From Sphingomonas sp. Leaf67 (GTDB lineage: Bacteria > Pseudomonadota > Alphaproteobacteria > Sphingomonadales > Sphingomonadaceae): a DNA stretch of 64,000 bases. Position 1 is the first letter of the stretch. Each line of letters starts with the position of its first letter. Position numbers and translations under genes: made by a program. Under the pieces are notes generated by a model, which saw only the letters and a program-made list of their open reading frames with translations, had not been told where the DNA came from and ran no database searches. Shown piece after piece: positions 37,217 through 46,876 of the stretch. The stretch covers positions 124,001-188,000 of the forward strand of contig NZ_LMLP01000022.1 of assembly GCF_001421965.1 (NCBI RefSeq), in the 5' to 3' direction.

Positions 37217-38335
37217 TTAAGCGGAAATCTTTCCGTTTTCATCGAAGCGCGCCTCGGGCGGCACGGTGACCGGCGGCTGGATTCCGCCCGCCTGCCGGTT
37301 GACGCCGAAGACGAACGCCAGAACCGTCGCGATGGCGAGATACAGGTCGTCGCGAACCTCCTGCCCCTGCTTGCTGGTGTAATAGACGGCGCGGGCGAGC
37401 TGCGGATATTCCAGCATCGGGATCTTCGCTTCCGCCGCCAGTTCGCGGATCGCGAGCGCGGTGGCGCCACGCCCCTTGGCGACCACCACCGGCACCTGAT
37501 CGCGACCGTGTTCGTAGCGCAGCGCGACCGCGAAATGGGTCGGGTTGGTCAGCACGACATGCGCCTCGCCCACCGCCGCCTTGAAACCGCCCTTCAGGAT
37601 GTCGTGCCGCCGCTGGCGGATCTGCGCCTTCACATGCGGATCGCCGTCGCTTTCCTTGTGTTCGTCGCGCACTTCCTGCTTGGTCATCTGCAGACGGCTC
37701 ATCCGCTGGAAGATCGCCAGCGGTACGTCAAGGCCGGCGATCAGCACCAGCCCGCCCGCCATCACGAACAACAGCGTCAGGAACGTGCCGCCCAGGTCCG
37801 AAATCGCCTGTTCGACGTTCGACGACACCAGCCCCATCGAGCTGACCGCCGCCGATTTCAGCATCACATAGCCGATCGCGCCGAGCAGGATGACCTTCAG
37901 CAGCGACTTGCCGAGTTCGATCCAGCCCTGCGTCCCGAACACGCGCTTCATGCCCGATGCCGGGTTGATCCGCGACCCCTTGGGGGCCAGCGCGCCGCCG
38001 TTGAAGCGGATGCCGGTCAGTCCCGCCTGCGTCACGATGCTGGCGACGACGGCAAAGACCAGCACGCTGCCGACCGGCACCGCCAGCTTCCATCCGGCCT
38101 CGACCAGCGGCCGCCAAGGCTGGAAATCCTCGACATCGGCGCGGCCGAACCGGAAGCTGGCGGTCATCACCGCCTTGCACGCGGCGACCAGCGTCGGCCC
38201 GAACATCGCCAGCCAGCCGCACCCCGCGAGGATGACCAGCGCGGTACCCAGTTCCTTGGACTTGAGGACGTCGCCGTCTTCGCGCGCCTTGTCGAGGCGC
38301 TTCTGGGTTGGGCTTTCGGTTTTGTCCTCGCTCAC
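37217..38335 (-). CDS. flhB: Flagellar export switch protein FlhB
   Basis: 372 residues. Membrane protein of the flagellar type III export gate that changes substrate class when the hook is done. Start motif (V)SEDKTESPTQKRLDKAREDGDVLKSKE, four membrane helices (about 30-210), and the self-cleaving NPTH at 264-267 in VLTNPTHFAVALRY. GTG start overlaps the fliR stop (GTGA). It ends the fliK-to-flhB operon. Confidence 0.95.
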   Translation of the reverse strand: MSEDKTESPTQKRLDKAREDGDVLKSKELGTALVILAGCGWLAMFGPTLVAACKAVMTASFRFGRADVEDFQPWRPLVEAGWKLAVPVGSVLVFAVVASIVTQAGLTGIRFNGGALAPKGSRINPASGMKRVFGTQGWIELGKSLLKVILLGAIGYVMLKSAAVSSMGLVSSNVEQAISDLGGTFLTLLFVMAGGLVLIAGLDVPLAIFQRMSRLQMTKQEVRDEHKESDGDPHVKAQIRQRRHDILKGGFKAAVGEAHVVLTNPTHFAVALRYEHGRDQVPVVVAKGRGATALAIRELAAEAKIPMLEYPQLARAVYYTSKQGQEVRDDLYLAIATVLAFVFGVNRQAGGIQPPVTVPPEARFDENGKISA

Positions 38336-39114
38336 CGCACGCCTCCCAACACCAGCGTTTGCGCGGCTTCGAGTGCCTCCTGCACGACGACCAGCATGTA
38401 ATCGGTCATCGCCGGCAGTGCGACGAACAACGCGATGACTCCGACGAACAGGCTGGCGGGCAGGCCGACTGCGAACAGGTTGAGCGCGGGGGCGGAGCGC
38501 GACAACATGCCCATGACGAGGTTCAGGCACAGTAGCAGGAACCCGACCGGCAGCGCCAGCAACAGCCCCGACAGGAACGCATAGCCGCCGAAGATCGCGA
38601 TGTTCTGCAGCTTCGCGGGCGTCAGCCACGCCGCGCCGGGCGGCAGCAGTTCATAGGACCGGACCAGCAGGTCGATCAGGATCAGATGCCCGTCGAGCGA
38701 CAGGAACAGCAACGTCAACAGCACCGACAAGAAGGTCCCTAATGCAGGGCTTTGCGCCCCATTCTGCGGATCAACCATCGCCGCGAAGCCGATGCCCATC
38801 GAGATGCCGATAACCTCCGCGGCGATCACCGGTGCTGCGAACGCGATCTGGAGAACGAGTCCGATGGCGAGGCCGACCAGCCCCTCGGCCGCGATGGCGA
38901 GGAAGGTGGTCAGCGAAAAGATGTCGGTCGGAATGGCAAAGGCCTGCGCGTGCAGCACCAGCACCGCGATCGCCCCCGACAGCAGCACGCGCACCTGCAC
39001 CGGCATCGCCACCGCCCCGAACACCGGCGCGATAATGAACGCCGCGCCGACCCGGACCATGGTGAACAGGAGCGCCCAGAGTTGCGGTTCGACCGCAAGG
39101 CCGAACCCTAGCAT
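38332..39114 (-). CDS. fliR: Flagellar export gate protein FliR
   Basis: 260 residues with about six hydrophobic segments; part of the FliPQR export channel. Signs: RVGAAFIIAPVFG, ISMGIGFAAMVDPQNGAQSPALGTFLSVLLTLLFLSLDGHL, GLLLALPVGFLLLCLNLVMGMLSRSAPALNLFAVGLP. It is separated from fliQ by 205 bp of repeat-like DNA, the only real gap in an otherwise coupled operon. Confidence 0.94.
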   Translation of the reverse strand: MLGFGLAVEPQLWALLFTMVRVGAAFIIAPVFGAVAMPVQVRVLLSGAIAVLVLHAQAFAIPTDIFSLTTFLAIAAEGLVGLAIGLVLQIAFAAPVIAAEVIGISMGIGFAAMVDPQNGAQSPALGTFLSVLLTLLFLSLDGHLILIDLLVRSYELLPPGAAWLTPAKLQNIAIFGGYAFLSGLLLALPVGFLLLCLNLVMGMLSRSAPALNLFAVGLPASLFVGVIALFVALPAMTDYMLVVVQEALEAAQTLVLGGVR

Positions 39115-39133
39115 GGCCGGTTCGCCGCCAACC

Positions 39134-39295
39134 GTACCCCCGCCTGCGCGGGGGTAAAGCTCGGAATAGGCAAACCGCCAGCTACGCCCACACTGTCCTT
39201 ACGGCGAAGGCGGGCATCCGTTGTGTCGGATGCTGTCGAAAGCGCGCGACCGTCGCCCCATCCATGGATGCCGGCCTCCGCCGGAAGGACGGAGG
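39134..39295. repeat. REP-like elements between fliR and fliQ
   Basis: First a palindrome GTACCCCCGCCTGCGCGGGG-TA (39134-39156), then an inverted-repeat element (39195-39295) with TGTGTCGGATGCTGTCGAAAG at its centre. The latter resembles the element at 29851-29948. The insertion breaks the fli operon between fliQ and fliR without disrupting either gene. Confidence 0.7.
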
Positions 39296-39319
39296 GCGCG
39301 CAAGTAGCGGCCGCGAAGA

Positions 39320-39589
39320 TCACCGCACCAGATCCGGAATCCGCTCGAAGATGCTCGTCGTGAAATCGCTGAGCAGCCCGAGGATCAGGCTGCCGAACAC
39401 CGCGAGGCTGATGCCGACCACCGCCAGCTTCGGCACGAACGACAGCGTCTGTTCGTTGATCGACGTCGCCGCCTGGATCATGCCGAGGATCAGGCCGGCG
39501 ACCAGCGCCGGGATCAGGATCGGTGCCGCGACCAGCGCCAGCACCCACATCGCCTCGCGCGCGACGGTCATGAAATAGCCCGCGTCCAT
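39320..39589 (-). CDS. fliQ: Flagellar export gate protein FliQ
   Basis: 89 residues, two membrane hairpin helices; forms the export channel with FliP and FliR. Typical sequence: MTVAREAMWVLALVAAPILIPALVAGLILGMIQAATSINEQTLSFVPKL. The family length is about 89. Five bp downstream of fliP. Confidence 0.95.
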   Translation of the reverse strand: MDAGYFMTVAREAMWVLALVAAPILIPALVAGLILGMIQAATSINEQTLSFVPKLAVVGISLAVFGSLILGLLSDFTTSIFERIPDLVR

Positions 39590-39594
39590 GCGCG

Positions 39595-40533
39595 CTAACT
39601 CACGAACGACGCGGCAAGGCTACCCATGGTCAGCGCCCAGCCATCGACCAGCACGAACAGCAGCAATTTGAACGGCAGCGAGATGATCGTCGGCGACAGC
39701 ATCATCATGCCCAGCGACATCAGGACCGTCGCCACCACCAGATCGACGACGATGAACGGCAGGAAGATCAGGAACGCGATCTGGAACGCGGTCTTCAGCT
39801 CGCTGGTGACGAAGGCGGGCAGCAGGATCGAAAACGGCGTATCGGCGGGCGAGGCGATCGGGCCGCTTTTCGCCATCTGCGCGAACATCGTCACGTCCTT
39901 GGTCCGGGTCTGCTTCAGCATGAAGGCGTGGAGCGGCAGGCTGGCGTTTTCGATCATCTGGGTCGAATTAATCTGCCCGGCGGCATAGGGCTTGATCGCG
40001 GTGTCGTTGATCCGGCCGATCACGGGCGACATCACGAACAGCGACAGGAACAGCGACAGTCCGATCAGCACCTGATTGGGCGGCGACTGTTGCAGCCCCA
40101 GCGCCTGGCGCAGCACCGCCAGCACGATGATGATCCGCGTGAAGCTGGTCATCATCAGCAGGATGCTGGGCAGGACCGACAACAGCCCCATGATGATGAG
40201 GATCTGCAGCGACAGCGCCATCGGCGCGTCGTTGCCGCCGCCCAGCTGGCCCAGCGCGCGGTCGAGCGCGTCGGCGGCACCGGGGGCAGGGGCGGGCGCG
40301 GCCGGAAGCGCCTGTGCCATCGCTGGCACCGCAAGGAACAGCATCAGCGCGATGCCGATGGCTGCGAGTACGAGTTCGAACCGCCAGTTGGCCCGCGTGC
40401 GCGACGGGCGCGCAACCTTCACGACGCGTGCGGGGGCGGGCGTCGCCATCATCACACGCCGCCGCGCAACTGCCGCCGGACGATGGCGCATCCGGGCCAG
40501 CAGCGGGTCGAACGTCGTGCTCAACCTGTTCAT
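39595..40533 (-). CDS. fliP: Flagellar export gate protein FliP
   Basis: 312 residues, longer than the usual 245-250 because of an N-terminal cytoplasmic-looking stretch (1-50, Arg-rich) before the signal-like helix (about 52-73, ending PAMAQA). Core signs: [59 protein letters not shown], and [21 protein letters not shown]. The start overlaps the fliO stop (ATGA), which supports the long form; ATG at 40452 would give a shorter N-terminus. Confidence 0.94.
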   Translation of the reverse strand: MNRLSTTFDPLLARMRHRPAAVARRRVMMATPAPARVVKVARPSRTRANWRFELVLAAIGIALMLFLAVPAMAQALPAAPAPAPGAADALDRALGQLGGGNDAPMALSLQILIIMGLLSVLPSILLMMTSFTRIIIVLAVLRQALGLQQSPPNQVLIGLSLFLSLFVMSPVIGRINDTAIKPYAAGQINSTQMIENASLPLHAFMLKQTRTKDVTMFAQMAKSGPIASPADTPFSILLPAFVTSELKTAFQIAFLIFLPFIVVDLVVATVLMSLGMMMLSPTIISLPFKLLLFVLVDGWALTMGSLAASFVS

Positions 40534-40784
40534 TTGTCGCCCCGGTCGAGCAGGGTCACGCCGTTACGGCTGACCGAGACCAGCAGCTGCCGGCCCTGAA
40601 ATTCCAGCACCGCGATCTTGGTGCCGGTCGACACCATCATCGTCTCGCGCACCTTGACCAGCCGCTCCCCCTGATTGCCCGGCATCCGCGCTTCGAGCCG
40701 GCGCCACAGATACAGGCAGCCGATCATCAGCCCGCACACCAGCGGCAGCAGGATGACGAGCTTCAGGATGTACGACCACATCAT
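40530..40784 (-). CDS. fliO: Flagellar protein FliO
   Basis: 84 residues: one membrane helix (about 5-25) then a short cytoplasmic domain with [37 protein letters not shown]. FliO helps FliP assemble in the export gate. ATG overlaps the fliN stop (TGATG). Confidence 0.88.
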   Translation of the reverse strand: MMWSYILKLVILLPLVCGLMIGCLYLWRRLEARMPGNQGERLVKVRETMMVSTGTKIAVLEFQGRQLLVSVSRNGVTLLDRGDK

Positions 40785-41080
40785 CAGCGGCTGACCCGCT
40801 TGTCGGGGCTGACCAGTTCGGTCATTCGCACGCCGAACCGGTCGCCGACGGTCACCACCTCGCCGCGCCCGATCAGCGTGCCGTTGACGAACACGTCGAG
40901 CAGTTCGTTGGCACCGCGGTCCAGTTCGATCACGCTCGTTTCACTCAGCGCCAGCAATTCGCGCAGCGTCAGCTGCGTCGACCCGATCTCGACGGTCAGG
41001 CGGACGTCGACATCCTGCAACAGCTTGAAATTGGTGGCGAGCGACGCCTCGGCGGGGAAGCCACCGGTCATCTCGTTCAT
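40784..41080 (-). CDS. fliN: Flagellar motor switch protein FliN
   Basis: 98 residues, one SpoA (C-ring) domain: LLQDVDVRLTVEIGSTQLTLRELLALSETSVIELDRGANELLDVFVNGTLIGRGEVVTVGDRFGVRMTE. With FliM it forms the lower C-ring that sets rotation direction. Short N-terminal tail, as in many alphaproteobacteria. ATG overlaps the fliM stop (ATGA). Confidence 0.96.
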   Translation of the reverse strand: MNEMTGGFPAEASLATNFKLLQDVDVRLTVEIGSTQLTLRELLALSETSVIELDRGANELLDVFVNGTLIGRGEVVTVGDRFGVRMTELVSPDKRVSR

Positions 41081-42030
41081 TGGAATTCCTCTTCGAAGCC
41101 CGGGTCGATGGAGTTCAGCTTGATCGCGGCCTGCCCGTTGGCGGTGCCGACCGTGCCGGTTCCCAGCCGCCGGTTCGACACCCATACCGGTACCTGCGGC
41201 CCGAAATTGATCGGGATGATGTCGCCTTCCTTCAGCTCGAGCAAGGTGGCGAGCGACACGACCGGTTCGGCCAGCACCGACCGGACGGGCAGCTTCACCG
41301 TCATCACCGCCCGCGTCAGCCCCGACAGCCATTTGGGATCGGGCGCGCTGCGGCCATGGACCTTGGTCGACAGCTGCGGCGCATGGGGCTTGAGCGCGGC
41401 GACCGGATACAGGATGTCGATATAGGTCGGCAGCATCGCATCGCCCGGCTGGATGCCGAACCGCGTCGCGATCACCGCATCCTCGCCGTCGATCGCACCC
41501 ATCATCGCCGGATTGGCCTCGGGCGTGCCGGGTTCGAAGGCGATGCCGGCCAACGGCCCCCATGCCTCGCCCAGCGGCGCGGCGATCGCGCTCGCCAGCC
41601 GGCGCAGCATCGCTTCGGCGGCGGGGGAGAATTCGATCGGCATCGGATTGGGCGCTTCGCCGAACCCGCCGAAGAAGGTGTCGAGCGTTTCGAGCAGGAA
41701 GGTGCCGTCGATGACGATGATCGCCGGGCTTCCCCCGGTCGACAGCGTCAGCGGCACCCACCCGGTCAGGCCATAGGGACGCCGCGCCGCGCAATAGCCC
41801 GCGAACCGGTCGACCTCGACCGGTTCCGACCAGCTCTTGACCCCCTTGCGCAACAGCGGTTCGAACACCTGCCGCAACGACCGCGCCATGCGCGCCGACA
41901 GGTGTTCGAGCGCGCGCAGATCGCCGAACGGGTTGAGGTTCGCCGCACCCAGGCTCGGCGCATGCGACGCGGCCGCCGTACGGCGACTCCGTTCGCTGCC
42001 TTCGGGCACGGTGGATGGGCTGTTAACCAT
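41077..42030 (-). CDS. fliM: Flagellar motor switch protein FliM
   Basis: 317 residues: middle CheC-like domain (about 40-230) and a C-terminal SpoA domain (about 240-312; VRSVLAEPVVSLATLLELKEGDIIPINFGPQVPVWV). The canonical N-terminal CheY-binding LSQxEIDALL segment is not visible near the start, which reads MVNSPSTVPEGSERSRR. This is a divergent FliM that may contact CheY differently. Confidence 0.9.
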   Translation of the reverse strand: MVNSPSTVPEGSERSRRTAAASHAPSLGAANLNPFGDLRALEHLSARMARSLRQVFEPLLRKGVKSWSEPVEVDRFAGYCAARRPYGLTGWVPLTLSTGGSPAIIVIDGTFLLETLDTFFGGFGEAPNPMPIEFSPAAEAMLRRLASAIAAPLGEAWGPLAGIAFEPGTPEANPAMMGAIDGEDAVIATRFGIQPGDAMLPTYIDILYPVAALKPHAPQLSTKVHGRSAPDPKWLSGLTRAVMTVKLPVRSVLAEPVVSLATLLELKEGDIIPINFGPQVPVWVSNRRLGTGTVGTANGQAAIKLNSIDPGFEEEFQ

Positions 42031-42036
42031 GGACGT

Positions 42037-42714
42037 TTACTGAACCACAAACGTGGTAAAATAAACGTTACCGATGCCGCCAAAGCCTTCCTTTTGCTCC
42101 AATGTGTCGTTGATCGCCTTCTTCAGGCGCAGCGACAGCTGTTTCTTGCCCTCGGGGGTGAACACCTGATCCTCGGTCGTTTCGCCCAGCGCGAGCAGGA
42201 TGGCGGAGCGAATCGCGATCTCATGGGTCTTCAGATTCTCGATCACCTTGTTGTCGTACGAGGTGGAGATCGCGACGCCTACCTGAATGAAGTGCGTGCT
42301 GTCGGACAGGTTGGAGGTGAATTCCTTCTCCATCGCGTAATAGGTCGATGCCCAGCGATCGCCGCCCTCCATCTCGGGCGTCGGCCGGCTATTCTCGTCG
42401 CCATGGGCGGCCTCGCCACCCTCGCCGCCGCCTTCGCCGCCGCCATGACCGCCGCCCTCGCCGCCTTCACCACCGGCACCGGCCTTCACCTCTTCCGATT
42501 TCGGGACCAGCTTGGGCAGGTCCTTCTTCTCTTCGGGCGGTTCCTCCTTGCCGTGCTCGCCGCCGCCGCCGATCAGTCCCGACGAACTGGCATACAGCCC
42601 GGCACCGACGCCCCCGCCCAGCAGGACGAGGACGCCGACGACCATGACCAGGATCTTGACCAGCTTGCCCTTCTTCTTGGCCGGCTTTTCTTCCGGCGTT
42701 TCCTTGTCGCTCAT
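42037..42714 (-). CDS. fliL: Flagellar basal body-associated protein FliL
   Basis: 225 residues: Lys-rich cytoplasmic start, one membrane helix (about 18-45), a long Gly/Glu linker with repeated GGE/GGH units (about 52-105), then the periplasmic FliL domain (about 112-225; YYAMEKEFTSNLSDSTHFIQVGVAISTSYDNKVIENLKTHEIAIRSAILLAL). FliL surrounds the stator. The linker is much longer and more Gly-rich than in E. coli. Confidence 0.93.
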   Translation of the reverse strand: MSDKETPEEKPAKKKGKLVKILVMVVGVLVLLGGGVGAGLYASSSGLIGGGGEHGKEEPPEEKKDLPKLVPKSEEVKAGAGGEGGEGGGHGGGEGGGEGGEAAHGDENSRPTPEMEGGDRWASTYYAMEKEFTSNLSDSTHFIQVGVAISTSYDNKVIENLKTHEIAIRSAILLALGETTEDQVFTPEGKKQLSLRLKKAINDTLEQKEGFGGIGNVYFTTFVVQ

Positions 42715-42725
42715 GTCGTGGTTCC

Positions 42726-45095
42726 TCAGGCGATGCGTTTATCGGTTCGGGTGGAGGACGCCGGCGTGTCGGCAAAGGTGGAGCGGGGCGCGCGCGGTTG
42801 CTGCGACCCCTGATCCTGCGCCTGACGCTGCGATGGCTGTTGCTGCGTGCCGACATCGACCTGCATGCCGCCCAGCTTCAGCCCGCGGGCCTCGGCCATT
42901 TGCAGCAGGCGCGGCTGCGCATCGGCGAGCAGGCGGCCGGCATCGGCGTTCTCGCTGCTGAAATGCACATGGACGCGGCCGTCCTCGGTCGTGCGGATCG
43001 CGACCTCGACATCGCCCAACGCGTCGGGCGACAGGCGGATGCGGGTTTCGCCCTGCGTCGGCGAGGCGTCGCGCAGCGTCTCGATCCGGTCGATCATTCC
43101 CTCCACCCATTGCGGCTGGCGGGTGTCGAGATGCGGCTGCGCGGCGGTGACCGGTGCCGACACGGGGCGCAGCGTCGCGGCGTCGATCGCCGGGGCGGCC
43201 GGGGTCGGCAGCGGCGGCGCGTCGTCGTCGCGGCGCGGACGCACGGGCGCAGCGTCGGCCAGCGCGACCTCGGCCACGGCTTCGGGGGTGGGTGCGGCCG
43301 CGACGCGGGTGACCGGCGGGGCCTTGGTCGGCTGCACGGTCGATGCCGCGACCGACACGACCGGCGCGCCTGCTTCGCCCGCGATCGTCTGTCGATTGGG
43401 GGTCAGCGGTTCGGTGGTCGGTTGCGCCACGGCCCCGCGCCCGGTCGGCAGCGCGAACGGTACCGCCGGCTGATCGATCAGCACCGTTGCCGGATCGACC
43501 GGACGCGTGGCGGCGTCCGCGACCGGTATGCGTTGCGCGGTGTCGACGACCGGTGCGCGCCCGATCGGCTCGGCGACGGGTGCCAACGTAACCGGATCGA
43601 CCATCGGGGCGGCAGGCTTGTCCGCGATCGGGGCCGATGGGGCGGTATCGCGTGCAGCGGCGATCGGACCCGTCCGGCGCGGCGCAGCAATCGGCGCGAC
43701 GTCGGCCGACGGAACGCCCGGCGTCCGGGCGAGCGGCGACGGAACCGCGACCGGCGTCACCGGATCGGCGGGCGGTGCGGCCGCATCGACGGCGGGCGAG
43801 GGGATGTCGATCGCGATCGGCCCGACACCCGGCTGCGGTTGCACGGCGGCATCTTCCGGAGCGATCGGCGCGAACCCGTTGGCGACGGGTGCCTCGGTCT
43901 GCCAGTCGGGTCGCACCGGATCGACGGTCGGCGTACCGGGCAACGTGCCAAGTGCCACCGGTGCGAACCGCCGGGTGGGCGCGGAGGGAGCCTCGACGGG
44001 TGCCGCACGCTGATGGTCGGGAACGCGGCGATTGCCGGTTGCCAGCGGAGCGTGTGCGGCCGGGGCAGGGCTGCCGTCTGCGACAATCGGTTGCCCCACG
44101 GTGGTGGCGTCCTGCGGAACGGTGAGCGTGGCAGCGGTGGCGGTTGGCGTTGCGCGGGTACGAACCGGCTTCAGGCCGTCCACGCCCGGACGCGGGTCGA
44201 CGATCGGTGTATCCACCGGTGCGCCCGGAACCCGACGGGGCGGCGGCATGGCCGAACGATCGGACGCGGGCGGGCGATCGACATCGGGCATCGACAGACC
44301 GGCGCGCGTCGTTTCTGATGCGGCCGGCGCGGTGCCGGCGGTAGTGGTCATTGCCGGCTCCGTATCCGGCAGCTTCGGGCCGATCCGCTTCATCGCCGGC
44401 TCGGCGTCGTCGGGCACCGGCGCGAGGGCGTCGGCGGGCGTCGCGATCATCGGCGGCAGGTCGAGCGGCGCTTGGTCGATCGGCGGCGCATCGGCCGACG
44501 CCATGACGACCGGCACGTCGCCGTCCTCGCTCGCATCGGCATCGTCACCATCGGGCGTCGGAACGGCCGGTTCCTCCGCCGCGCGGCGGGCACGTACCGG
44601 CAGCGGTGGTGCGAAGCGCGCCGGCATCGGCTGGATCAGTTGTTCGGGCCTCGGTTCGGGCGCGCGGACCGCGACCGGTTCTTCCTCGGGCAGCAGCTTG
44701 AGCGCACCCAGCACCCCGGCGGCGGCGATCACCGGCACCGCGTCGCGCACGGTCGGGACCGGCGGTGCGGGATCGGCCGGCACCATCGCGATCGCCTCGC
44801 TGGCCGAACCCGGCAGCACCGGCGCGACCACCGGGACGGCCGATACCGGCACGACTGCCGGCGCAGCGACGGTCGTCGTGGTGGCAACCGGCATGGGTAC
44901 GACTGGCATTGTCGGGACGCCCGTCACCGGCAATGGCTTGCCGCCATCGGCAGCGGCCTGCCGTCCGTCGTCGCCACCCGCCGGCACGATGGCGGCAAAC
45001 AGCGCGGCAAACGCGTCGGCGGCGGCACCGGCCAGCGGTGCGGCCTGCATCGCCAGCGGGGAAGCGGTACTGGATAGGGCGGTGAGAAGCTGCAT
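42726..45095 (-). CDS. fliK: Flagellar hook-length control protein FliK
   Basis: 789 residues. Residues 1 to about 660 are low-complexity Pro/Ala/Val/Thr/Asp, as expected of the molecular ruler part. The conserved C domain (about 680-770) reads WVEGMIDRIETLRDASPTQGETRIRLSPDALGDVEVAIRTTEDGRVHVHFSSENADAGRLLADAQPRLLQMAEARGLKLGGMQVDV. Start at 45095 (MQLLTALSS), 24 bp or so after the inferred transcription start of a sigma54 promoter in the fliJ end. Confidence 0.92.
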   Translation of the reverse strand: MQLLTALSSTASPLAMQAAPLAGAAADAFAALFAAIVPAGGDDGRQAAADGGKPLPVTGVPTMPVVPMPVATTTTVAAPAVVPVSAVPVVAPVLPGSASEAIAMVPADPAPPVPTVRDAVPVIAAAGVLGALKLLPEEEPVAVRAPEPRPEQLIQPMPARFAPPLPVRARRAAEEPAVPTPDGDDADASEDGDVPVVMASADAPPIDQAPLDLPPMIATPADALAPVPDDAEPAMKRIGPKLPDTEPAMTTTAGTAPAASETTRAGLSMPDVDRPPASDRSAMPPPRRVPGAPVDTPIVDPRPGVDGLKPVRTRATPTATAATLTVPQDATTVGQPIVADGSPAPAAHAPLATGNRRVPDHQRAAPVEAPSAPTRRFAPVALGTLPGTPTVDPVRPDWQTEAPVANGFAPIAPEDAAVQPQPGVGPIAIDIPSPAVDAAAPPADPVTPVAVPSPLARTPGVPSADVAPIAAPRRTGPIAAARDTAPSAPIADKPAAPMVDPVTLAPVAEPIGRAPVVDTAQRIPVADAATRPVDPATVLIDQPAVPFALPTGRGAVAQPTTEPLTPNRQTIAGEAGAPVVSVAASTVQPTKAPPVTRVAAAPTPEAVAEVALADAAPVRPRRDDDAPPLPTPAAPAIDAATLRPVSAPVTAAQPHLDTRQPQWVEGMIDRIETLRDASPTQGETRIRLSPDALGDVEVAIRTTEDGRVHVHFSSENADAGRLLADAQPRLLQMAEARGLKLGGMQVDVGTQQQPSQRQAQDQGSQQPRAPRSTFADTPASSTRTDKRIA

Positions 45096-45126
45096 AGGTC
45101 GATCCGTCAAGCGTTCGACCGGTCGA

Positions 45127-45555
45127 TCAGCAAGGATCGTGCCGATTGGGTCGGCGTACCGGCGGCGCATTTTCCAGCGCGCGGAGTTCGCGCAGCGCGC
45201 GGGCGGCATGGGCGCGTTCGAGCAGCTTTTCGACCGCGCTCTGGTCGCGCCTGGCGGTCATCGTCGCCGATCGGGCGCGCTCCAGCCCTTCGTCGGCTTG
45301 CACCACCCGCCGGTCGACGACCTGCGCGGTGGCGTGCAGCCGTTCGCGATAATGCGCGGCGGCGCCCAGCCCGGCGGCGGTCGCGCTGGGGGTCGGCACC
45401 GGCGACACCGCCTCGGCCAGCTTGTGGATGCGTTCGCGCAGCGCGATCTCGTCGGCGACGCGCGCGGCGGCGCGTGCTTCCTCGGCCTGGGTCAGGTTCA
45501 GCTGCATGGTCCGTACGCGCAGCACGCGCGACAGGCGCTTGGCCTTATCCGTCAC
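45127..45555 (-). CDS. fliJ: Flagellar protein FliJ
   Basis: 142 residues, nearly all coiled coil; the export ATPase central-stalk protein and chaperone escort. No sharp motif, but length, heptads rich in Ala/Arg/Glu and position directly after fliI identify it. GTG at 45555 (VTDKAKRLSRVLRVRTMQLN), overlapping the fliI end by 11 bp. Confidence 0.85.
   Translation of the reverse strand: MTDKAKRLSRVLRVRTMQLNLTQAEEARAAARVADEIALRERIHKLAEAVSPVPTPSATAAGLGAAAHYRERLHATAQVVDRRVVQADEGLERARSATMTARRDQSAVEKLLERAHAARALRELRALENAPPVRRPNRHDPC
45129..45144 (-). promoter_or_regulatory. Sigma54 promoter of the fliK-flhB operon
   Basis: Minus strand CGGCACG-ATCC-TTGCT: one mismatch to TGGCACG-N4-TTGCW, with exact GG-N10-GC spacing. 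It overlaps the last codons of fliJ. The -12 element is about 35 bp before the fliK ATG. Confidence 0.75.
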
Positions 45556-46876
45556 CGAAAATACCCACCAGCTCGGCGACCGCATCGTCGAGCGAGACGA
45601 TCTCGTCCGAATCCTGCTTCACATATTCCATCACCGCCGGATGCGCCGCCAGCGCGCCGTCGATCGCGGCGTCGGTGCCGGGGCGATAGGCACCCATCAG
45701 CACCAGATCGCGATTTTCTTCGTACGTCGCCAGATGGCGGCGCAGCACCCGCGCGGCGGCCAGATGCGGCCGGTCGGCGATATCGGTCATCACGCGGCTG
45801 ACCGACGGACCCAGATCGATCGCCGGATACACGCCGCGCTCGGCCAGTTGCCGGCTGAGCACGATATGCCCGTCGAGGATCGACCGCGCCGAATCGACCA
45901 CCGGATCGCTATTGTCGTCGCCATCGGCCAGCACGGTATAGATGGCGGTGATCGATCCGCCGGTGCGGACGCAGGTGCCCGCCCGCTCGATCAGCCCCGG
46001 CAGCATCGCGATGGCGCTGGGCGGATAGCCACGTGCCGACGCCGGTTCGCCCAGCGCCAACCCGATCTCGCGCCCGGCATGGGCGACGCGGGTCAGCGAA
46101 TCGATGATGAGCAGGACCTTCTTGCCCTGTTCGCGAAACGCCTCGGCAATCGCGGTGGCGCGCAGCGCGCCCCGGATGCGCAGCACCGGCGAATGGTTGG
46201 CCGGCACCGCAACTACGACCGATCGCGCGCGGGCATCGCCCTTCAGCTTGGTTTCGAGGAAGTCGGACACTTCGCGGCTGCGCTCGCCGATCAGGCCGAC
46301 GACGATCACATCGGCCTTGGCGGCGCGGACCATCATGCCCAGCAGCACCGACTTGCCGACGCCGGAGCCGGCCATGATGCCGACGCGCTGGCCCTGACCG
46401 ATCGTCAGCAGGCCGTTGATCGCGCGGACGCCGACGTCCATCGGTTCGAGGACGCGGCCACGGTCGAGCGGCGACTGGATGCGCCCGGCCAGCGGCCAGC
46501 GGCCCGCACCCCGGATCGGACCCTTGCCGTCGATCGGCTTGCCCGCGCCATCGACCACCCGGCCCAGCATCGCCTCGCCGACCTCGGCCTCGCCGGGCTT
46601 GTCGCCCGGCCGAACCAAGGCACCCGGCAGCAGCGGGGCGGGGCCGCCCAGATTCATCATCAACGTCCGGCCGTTGCGAAACCCGATAGCCTCCGCCTCG
46701 ACATGGCCGCCGTCGCCGGTGCCGACCTGACACACGGTGCCGACCGGCAGCGACAGCCCGACCGCTTCCATCAACAGCCCGTCATAGGAGGCGAGCCGTC
46801 CGGCGACGCGCGGTCGCGGACGGAAATCGGTCGGGGCGAGCGCGCCCAGATAGTCGCCGGCAAAACGGTTCAGCAT
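45545..46876 (-). CDS. fliI: Flagellar export ATPase FliI
   Basis: 443 residues, F1-beta-like ATPase that unfolds and delivers export substrates. Walker A AGSGVGKS at 169-176, Walker B VLLIIDSLTR, and VVAVPANHSPVLRIRGALRATAIAEAFR plus YPPSAIAMLPGLIERAGT. Start at 46876 (MLNRFAGDYLGAL) overlaps fliH by 7 bp; the longer frame upstream lies in fliH. Confidence 0.97.
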   Translation of the reverse strand: MLNRFAGDYLGALAPTDFRPRPRVAGRLASYDGLLMEAVGLSLPVGTVCQVGTGDGGHVEAEAIGFRNGRTLMMNLGGPAPLLPGALVRPGDKPGEAEVGEAMLGRVVDGAGKPIDGKGPIRGAGRWPLAGRIQSPLDRGRVLEPMDVGVRAINGLLTIGQGQRVGIMAGSGVGKSVLLGMMVRAAKADVIVVGLIGERSREVSDFLETKLKGDARARSVVVAVPANHSPVLRIRGALRATAIAEAFREQGKKVLLIIDSLTRVAHAGREIGLALGEPASARGYPPSAIAMLPGLIERAGTCVRTGGSITAIYTVLADGDDNSDPVVDSARSILDGHIVLSRQLAERGVYPAIDLGPSVSRVMTDIADRPHLAAARVLRRHLATYEENRDLVLMGAYRPGTDAAIDGALAAHPAVMEYVKQDSDEIVSLDDAVAELVGIFGDG

